Assembly: GCA_947175285.1 (NCBI GenBank)
Contig: CAMWMM010000130.1
Span: 1 to 10,248, forward strand
DNA: 10,248 nucleotides
DNA from: an uncultured Lachnospiraceae bacterium
GTDB lineage: Bacteria; Bacillota_A; Clostridia; Lachnospirales; Lachnospiraceae
Direction of reading: 5' to 3'
Both the position numbers and the translations under genes were made by a program. How positions within the stretch are numbered: position 1 is the first letter of the stretch; every line of letters starts with the position of its first letter. The notes beneath the pieces were generated by a model, which ran no database searches, was not told the origin of the DNA, and was given only the letters and a program-made list of their open reading frames with translations. Of this stretch, positions 6,417 to 10,248 are shown in pieces.

Positions 6417-7241
6417 ATGCAGAAAAAACTTGCGGTGATTAATGATATATCAGGTTTTGGAAGATGCTCTATTGCAGTATCGCTTCCAATTATTTCCTAT
6501 CTTGGAGTCCAGTGCTGTCCGGTGCCGACCTCTGTTTTTTCCAATCATACAGGGTTCCCGCATTTTTTCTTTGATGATTATACGGACAGAATGCCGGAAT
6601 ATATTTCCAACTGGAAGAAGTTAGGGCTTTCTTTTGAGGGCATTGCAACGGGTTTCTTAGGTTCGGCGAGACAGATTCGGATTGTAAAAGAGTTTATCAG
6701 CGAATTTTCCAAAGAGGATACGCAGATTGTGATTGACCCTGTTATGGGAGACTATGGGAAATTGTATTCTACCTATACGGAGGAATTGTGCCAGGAAATG
6801 AAGCAGTTGATTTCTTATGCCGATATTACAACGCCGAATCTGACAGAGTGCTGCAAACTGACTGATACCCCATATAAAGACAGCGGTTGGAAGAAAAAAG
6901 AACTGTACCGGATGGCACAGGCGCTTTCGGAAAAGGGACCGGAAAAAGTCGTGATTACCGGTATCAGACAGGGCGAATTTATAGCAAACTATATATATGA
7001 AAAAGGAAAAGAACCGAAATGGATACGTACACACAGGGTAGGAACGGAGCGTTCCGGTACGGGAGACGTCTTTGCTTCGATTATTGCGGCGGATGCGGTA
7101 AACGGGGTTGCCTTTGAAAAATCGGTAAGAAAGGCATCCGGATTTGTGAAAAAGTGTATTTTAAAATCAATAGAACTGGAGATTCCCCGAACGGACGGGG
7201 TATGCTTTGAGGAGATTTTGTTTCAGTTGAAAAGAGATTAG
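6417..7241 (+). CDS. Pyridoxal/pyridoxamine kinase (PfkB/ribokinase-like fold)
   Basis: This is a 274-residue cytoplasmic kinase of vitamin B6 salvage, transferring phosphate from ATP to the 5'-hydroxyl of pyridoxal, pyridoxamine or pyridoxine. The N-terminus (INDISGFGRCSIAVSLPI, 8-25) and PVPTSVFSNHTGF (35-47) match the PdxK/PdxY substrate-site region. Further motifs are IDPVMGDYGKLY (106-117), the TPNLTE turn (139-144), and ERSGTGDVFAS (211-221), which holds the GTGD anion hole and catalytic Asp217. The length is typical of the family. The ATG at 6417 has AAAGG 9 nt upstream. A terminator at 6320-6352 separates it from the anti-sigma gene, so it should have its own promoter. The radical SAM gene follows after about 47 nt and may be co-transcribed. 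PdxK and PdxY subtypes cannot be told apart here, so no symbol is given. Confidence 0.92.
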   Translation: MQKKLAVINDISGFGRCSIAVSLPIISYLGVQCCPVPTSVFSNHTGFPHFFFDDYTDRMPEYISNWKKLGLSFEGIATGFLGSARQIRIVKEFISEFSKEDTQIVIDPVMGDYGKLYSTYTEELCQEMKQLISYADITTPNLTECCKLTDTPYKDSGWKKKELYRMAQALSEKGPEKVVITGIRQGEFIANYIYEKGKEPKWIRTHRVGTERSGTGDVFASIIAADAVNGVAFEKSVRKASGFVKKCILKSIELEIPRTDGVCFEEILFQLKRD

Positions 7242-7288
7242 ATAATTGTGAAACCTGAATTTGAAAAAACGGAGGATTGGTGATAAAG

Positions 7289-7888
7289 ATGGTAATTTTA
7301 TATGAGGTACACGAAAATTTATATGTGAACATGACGAACAGATGCCCCTGTTCCTGTACATTCTGCCTGCGTCAGACAATGGATGAGATGAATCATTCCG
7401 GAAGTCTTTGGTTAGAGCGGGAACCGGATGTGGAGGAAGTCATTGCTGAATTTGATAAGTTTAATATGAGTAAATATCAGGAATTGGTATTCTGCGGATT
7501 TGGAGAGCCGACGGAGCGGCTGGAGGATTTATTGAAAGTGGCGGCATATGCAAAAGAAAAATTCCATATTCGTACAAGACTGAACACGAATGGACTTTCC
7601 GATTTGATTTACGAAAAAGATACGGCACCTATGTATGAGGGGCTTATTGATACGATTTCCATCAGCCTGAATACACCTGACAAAGAAGAATATTTAAAGC
7701 TGACCCGCAGTAAATTCGGTATACAGTCCCATGACGCACTGCTGCGTTTCGCCGGAAACGTAAGCAAGTATGTACCGAATGTAGTTCTTTCCACCGTAGC
7801 GACAACAATTACGGAGGAAGAAGAAGAACAGTGCAGGGAAATCTGCAATAAGTTAGGTGTGACTTATCGCATCAGACCTTTTGAATAA
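7289..7888 (+). CDS. TatD-associated radical SAM protein
   Basis: This is a 199-residue radical SAM enzyme. The C19-x3-C23-x2-C26 motif (NRCPCSCTFCLR) would bind the 4Fe-4S cluster that cleaves S-adenosylmethionine. GFGEPTE (about 70-76) is the glycine-rich SAM-binding segment, and RTRLNTNG and DTISISLNTP are later barrel strands. The start MVILYEVHENLYVNMTNRCP and the small size fit the group annotated as TatD-family-associated radical SAM proteins, whose substrate is unknown. The ATG at 7289 matches the family N-terminus; GGAGG at 7271-7275 is 13 nt away, rather far, and GTG/TTG codons at 7280/7277 are possible alternatives. No TatD-type nuclease lies in the window, although relatives are usually beside or fused to one. 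The upstream neighbour is the vitamin B6 kinase. Confidence 0.85.
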   Translation: MVILYEVHENLYVNMTNRCPCSCTFCLRQTMDEMNHSGSLWLEREPDVEEVIAEFDKFNMSKYQELVFCGFGEPTERLEDLLKVAAYAKEKFHIRTRLNTNGLSDLIYEKDTAPMYEGLIDTISISLNTPDKEEYLKLTRSKFGIQSHDALLRFAGNVSKYVPNVVLSTVATTITEEEEEQCREICNKLGVTYRIRPFE

Positions 7889-7914
7889 GTTCAACAATCA
7901 AAGATTGTTGAACT
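7888..7914. terminator. Perfect 12-bp hairpin at the convergent gene end, possible terminator
   Basis: AGTTCAACAATC (7888-7899) and GATTGTTGAACT (7903-7914) are exact complements around a 3-nt loop, starting in the stop codon of the radical SAM gene. Neither strand has a good T-run right after the stem (plus strand continues TATAAAAATCC), so its use as a factor-independent terminator is uncertain. Confidence 0.45.
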
Positions 7915-7939
7915 ATAAAAATCCTTGATTGTTTACCTG

Positions 7940-7962
7940 CAAAAAAATCAAAGATTTTTTTG
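7940..7962 (-). terminator. A/T hairpin over the MerR gene stop codon, possible terminator
   Basis: CAAAAAAATC (7940-7949) pairs with GATTTTTTTG (7953-7962) around a 3-nt loop: a 10-bp stem whose core is nearly all A-T. On the minus strand the stop codon TGA lies in the loop and arm, and a seven-T run forms the 3' arm. It shares the 11-mer AATCAAAGATT with the hairpin at 7888-7914. Confidence 0.4.
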
Positions 7963-8802
7963 TTGAAGATACTGCAATTCAAACGGATAGCCGCTTCTTT
8001 TATTTTGGGCGGAGGTCGTATCGGTTTCGATAATACAGAAAGAATCGCCTTTCAAAACTTCTTTCATTTCTTCTTGTACAGACCCTGACATATGGACAGA
8101 GATTTTACGGCAAATGTAGTCGCCTGCAGGCAGTGTGCGGAGCGACTCTTTGTTTTGAGGTGATAATCCTTCCTGTGCAGGGGCGTCTCCGGCAGTGTCT
8201 GTACTAACGGTTAAAAACATATATCTTGTCATTTCACCGTCCTTATATTCGTGCAGAACGCCGGACGGGTAGGATGCGTTTACACCTATCTGCTGTGCCG
8301 TGACAAAGAGTTTAAGGATGTGCTGCCCATAGTATTTCGGCGTGTCTATCTCTTCTAACGGAACCGTTAAAATGGTACGGGCATCGAGACTGCACTGATA
8401 AAAACCGTCCGGCAGCAGAAGTCCTGATTTGCTCGTCGGAATCTTTGCCATACCGCTTACGGACGAGGAAAGCTGCTGCAAAGTCTCCTGCAGCGATTCA
8501 AGACATTGATGGATTTCCATGATTTTTTCTTCCGCAAGGATTTTGCCGTCATAGAGAAGTTTTTGCAGATTGATGGAGTCATGTTCCACGTAACTGTTCA
8601 AATCTTTTAACGGGATTCCCAGTTTAATACAAAGCGTAATGGCATCTAAAAGATAGAGCTGTTCCTCCGTATAATAACGGTAATTCGTTTCCGTATTGAC
8701 AAAAGCAGGTTTCAAAATCCCGATTTTATCATAATAACGTAATGACTTAATGCTGACATTTTTTAATTTAGACACCTTCCCGATGGATAAATACTGACTC
8801 AT
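7948..8802 (-). CDS. MerR-family transcriptional regulator with a GyrI-like effector domain
   Basis: This 284-residue regulator has the BmrR/TipA layout. The N-terminal winged helix-turn-helix (about 4-72: YLSIGKVSKLKNVSIKSLRYY, then KIGILKPAFV and NYRYYTEEQL) is followed by a coiled-coil dimerisation helix (about 75-125). The C-terminal domain (about 130-284) includes the LPAGDYICRKIS strand typical of GyrI-like / BmrR effector domains, which bind bulky, often cationic or aromatic small molecules. The protein would twist its target promoter to activate it when a ligand is bound. The ATG at 8802 is set by AGAAGGAG with 7-8 nt spacing; the longer frame beginning at 8832 lacks this. An imperfect dyad at 8844-8876 upstream suggests autoregulation. 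No transporter or other obvious target gene is next to it, so its regulon is unknown. Confidence 0.9.
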   Translation of the reverse strand: MSQYLSIGKVSKLKNVSIKSLRYYDKIGILKPAFVNTETNYRYYTEEQLYLLDAITLCIKLGIPLKDLNSYVEHDSINLQKLLYDGKILAEEKIMEIHQCLESLQETLQQLSSSVSGMAKIPTSKSGLLLPDGFYQCSLDARTILTVPLEEIDTPKYYGQHILKLFVTAQQIGVNASYPSGVLHEYKDGEMTRYMFLTVSTDTAGDAPAQEGLSPQNKESLRTLPAGDYICRKISVHMSGSVQEEMKEVLKGDSFCIIETDTTSAQNKRSGYPFELQYLQQKNL

Positions 8803-8843
8803 ATACTTGCTCCTTCTCTTTATGTGATGCAAAACTCTACTAC

Positions 8844-8876
8844 TGTGTCATGGTTATTTATTTCTACTATGCCACA
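8844..8876 (-). promoter_or_regulatory. Imperfect dyad in the MerR gene promoter region
   Basis: TGTGTCATGGT (8844-8854) and ACTATGCCACA (8866-8876) are inverted repeats matching at 9 of 11 positions around an 11-nt centre. The right arm overlaps a weak -10-like CATAGT on the minus strand (8871-8866), which stands 17 nt from TTGCAC (8894-8889). MerR-type proteins bind dyads between promoter boxes, so this is a candidate operator; the boxes themselves are poor. Confidence 0.35.
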
Positions 8877-8923
8877 TTTTTTTGCGTTGTGCAAGAGTGA
8901 ATCATGCAAAAAATAATCTTATG

Positions 8924-10222
8924 CTAAAGACAAAATGCCGCATAAAGAGGAACAGCCCAGACGGTTCCATCCGAACCAAAATTTTTTCGGGACAGTCTAA
9001 TCATCTTTTCAGGCTCAGCTATTTTCTGAAAATGCTTCAGGCTTTTAGAATTTATATTTTCCCCGGACTTTACTTCTACAGGGATAATTTTTCCTTCTTT
9101 TTGTATCAAAAAATCCACCTCAGCCACAGGCGCATCAGATGTCCAGTAATATAGATGATATCCACATGCTGTCAGCGTTTGCGCTGCATAATTTTCAGTC
9201 AGGGCGCCTTTGTAGATTTCCGATAACGTATTTCTTATAATATCCTCCGGCATAATTCCGGTGAAAGCAGATAAAAGCCCCACATCTGATAAATAGAGCT
9301 TAAAGGCGGACATATCCCTGAAGGCAATCAGGGGATTTTCGCCTCTTGTGACCTTTTCACAGGAAAGTACAACCCCGGAGAAGATAAGCCATGCGATGGA
9401 ATCTCCAAATAATCCTGCCGTAGCGCCTTTCCGAATCAACTTGTACTGGAATTTTTTGTTTTCTTTTGCCAGTTGTGCAGGAATGGACTGAAAGGCATTT
9501 CTTATTTTTGTGCTATCACCGTTACTGGTATACTTAGCCATATCCGCAGTGTATGCATTTAAAATCAGGTTTTGCATTTCGGGTACATTGATTAGAGATT
9601 CCCGTTCTTTATACTGATTGATTACCGCCGGCATCCCGCCGATGAACAGATACCGGTCGTACCAGTGCAGAATTTCCTGATGGGTCGTTTCCGGCATTTC
9701 TTTCATTTGATTATAATGTTCCCGTATCAGACTGACGAGATGGTTTTGTCCAAGTGCAGCCAAAAATTCGTCGAACCGAAGCGGATATAATGTTTTGGTG
9801 ATTACTTTGCCAACGGGAAAAGAGTATGATTCCCTGTTGATTGCTACCCCAAGAAGGCTTCCGGCAGCAGTTATATGATATTCGGGAGCTTCCTCACAAA
9901 AATATTTCAGAGAAGTGAGCGCTCTTTCACATGCCTGAATTTCATCAAAAATTAAGAGCGTTTCTTCGGGAACTATTTTTTGGGCAAAATATTCTTCCAG
10001 CAGACGTATAATTCGGTTGGGAGAGAGTTCGCCCATGAAATAATCTGCTACTACCTGCATGCGCTCGAAATTGACATATATGCTGTTTTTGAAATAGCGG
10101 TCGCCAAATTCTCTTAAAATATAAGTTTTTCCAACCTGCCTCACTCCATATAAAAGTAACGGCATTCTGTCTTTTTGCAGATTCTTCCATGCAACCAGTT
10201 CCTGCATGATATTTCTTTCCAT
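8924..10222 (-). CDS. AAA+ ATPase with AAA_14 and DUF4143 domains
   Basis: This is a 432-residue protein, the usual length for its family. The N-terminal ATPase domain has Walker A GVRQVGKT (26-33) and Walker B LLIFDE (89-94, D93/E94); AAGSLLG around 139 is the sensor-1 region of AAA_14 proteins. The C-terminal DUF4143 part contains DVGLLSAFTG, KGALTENYAAQTL and a PD-(D/E)XK-like site, E368-V-D370 then E383-V-K385. This fold is known for nucleases, but activity in DUF4143 proteins is not established. The start at 10222 is supported by AAAGGAG 8 nt upstream. These ATPases are common, often lineage-specific, in gut Firmicutes and Bacteroidetes and are of unknown function. It reads toward the MerR gene with a 121-nt gap and no clear terminator between them. 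Confidence 0.93.
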   Translation of the reverse strand: MERNIMQELVAWKNLQKDRMPLLLYGVRQVGKTYILREFGDRYFKNSIYVNFERMQVVADYFMGELSPNRIIRLLEEYFAQKIVPEETLLIFDEIQACERALTSLKYFCEEAPEYHITAAGSLLGVAINRESYSFPVGKVITKTLYPLRFDEFLAALGQNHLVSLIREHYNQMKEMPETTHQEILHWYDRYLFIGGMPAVINQYKERESLINVPEMQNLILNAYTADMAKYTSNGDSTKIRNAFQSIPAQLAKENKKFQYKLIRKGATAGLFGDSIAWLIFSGVVLSCEKVTRGENPLIAFRDMSAFKLYLSDVGLLSAFTGIMPEDIIRNTLSEIYKGALTENYAAQTLTACGYHLYYWTSDAPVAEVDFLIQKEGKIIPVEVKSGENINSKSLKHFQKIAEPEKMIRLSRKNFGSDGTVWAVPLYAAFCL

Positions 10223-10248
10223 CTGTCAGGCTCCTTTCTGCTTGATTG

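Noticed and set aside
7277..7288. TTG at 7277 as the radical SAM start
   Set aside because: It lies 1 nt after the GGAGG site, too close to be used; the ATG at 7289 matches the family N-terminus.
8803..8832. An upstream ATG at 8832 for the MerR protein, adding ten basic residues
   Set aside because: The helix-turn-helix family begins close to the Met at 8802, which has a proper ribosome binding site, and the upstream ATG has none.
8882..9154. A 90-residue plus-strand frame opposite the end of the ATPase gene
   Set aside because: It is the antisense shadow of the DUF4143 domain, whose codons are clearly the real ones.

Overview
The window looks like chromosomal DNA of a low-to-mid GC Firmicute, most likely a gut Lachnospiraceae/Clostridia member. 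This rests on AT-rich intergenic DNA, strong AAGGAGG-type ribosome binding sites, a consensus sigma-A promoter in front of a tRNA gene, and the protein types: a clostridial Cache-type chemoreceptor, an ECF sigma factor paired with a DUF4367-like anti-sigma protein, and a TatD-associated radical SAM protein. The assignment is by recognition only; no search was run.

Left edge (1-1043). This part is accessory in character. It holds the tail of a probable Rpn/PD-(D/E)XK-type protein, a 92-aa DUF6809-like protein on the minus strand and, divergent from it, a 57-aa ribbon-helix-helix (RHH) DNA-binding protein. The RHH gene's upstream region carries a 29-nt perfect AT palindrome and two abutting 7-bp repeats, which would suit an autoregulated RHH operator. 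A tRNA-Arg(ACG) gene with its own consensus promoter and terminator closes this part.

Middle minus-strand unit (1107-4790). A membrane chemoreceptor is followed after 6 nt by a secreted, C-terminally membrane-anchored 5'-nucleotidase/metallophosphatase. The pair is probably one operon. The nucleotidase has no visible ribosome binding site of its own, and the tRNA promoter begins 3 nt past its stop codon. One reading is that the enzyme frees nucleosides or phosphate outside the cell while the receptor senses a small extracellular molecule; the link is inferred from gene order.

Plus-strand units (4991-7888). The ECF sigma factor and its membrane anti-sigma protein are separated by 1 nt and end in a strong terminator. 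The anti-sigma gene has a second, in-frame start behind a near-perfect Shine-Dalgarno that would give a form without the cytoplasmic domain. A pyridoxal/pyridoxamine kinase and a small TatD-associated radical SAM protein follow; no TatD gene is in the window.

Right minus-strand part (7940-10222). This holds a MerR-family regulator with a GyrI-like effector domain, preceded by an AAA+ ATPase of the AAA_14/DUF4143 type. The convergent junction between the radical SAM and MerR genes has three AATC-NNN-GATT inverted repeats about 25 nt apart.

No insertion sequence, CRISPR array, rRNA or phage module is visible. No complete new defence or mobile system can be claimed from this window. The strongest unusual signals are the RHH operator region, the dual-start anti-sigma gene, the receptor-nucleotidase pairing and the self-competing tRNA trailer.
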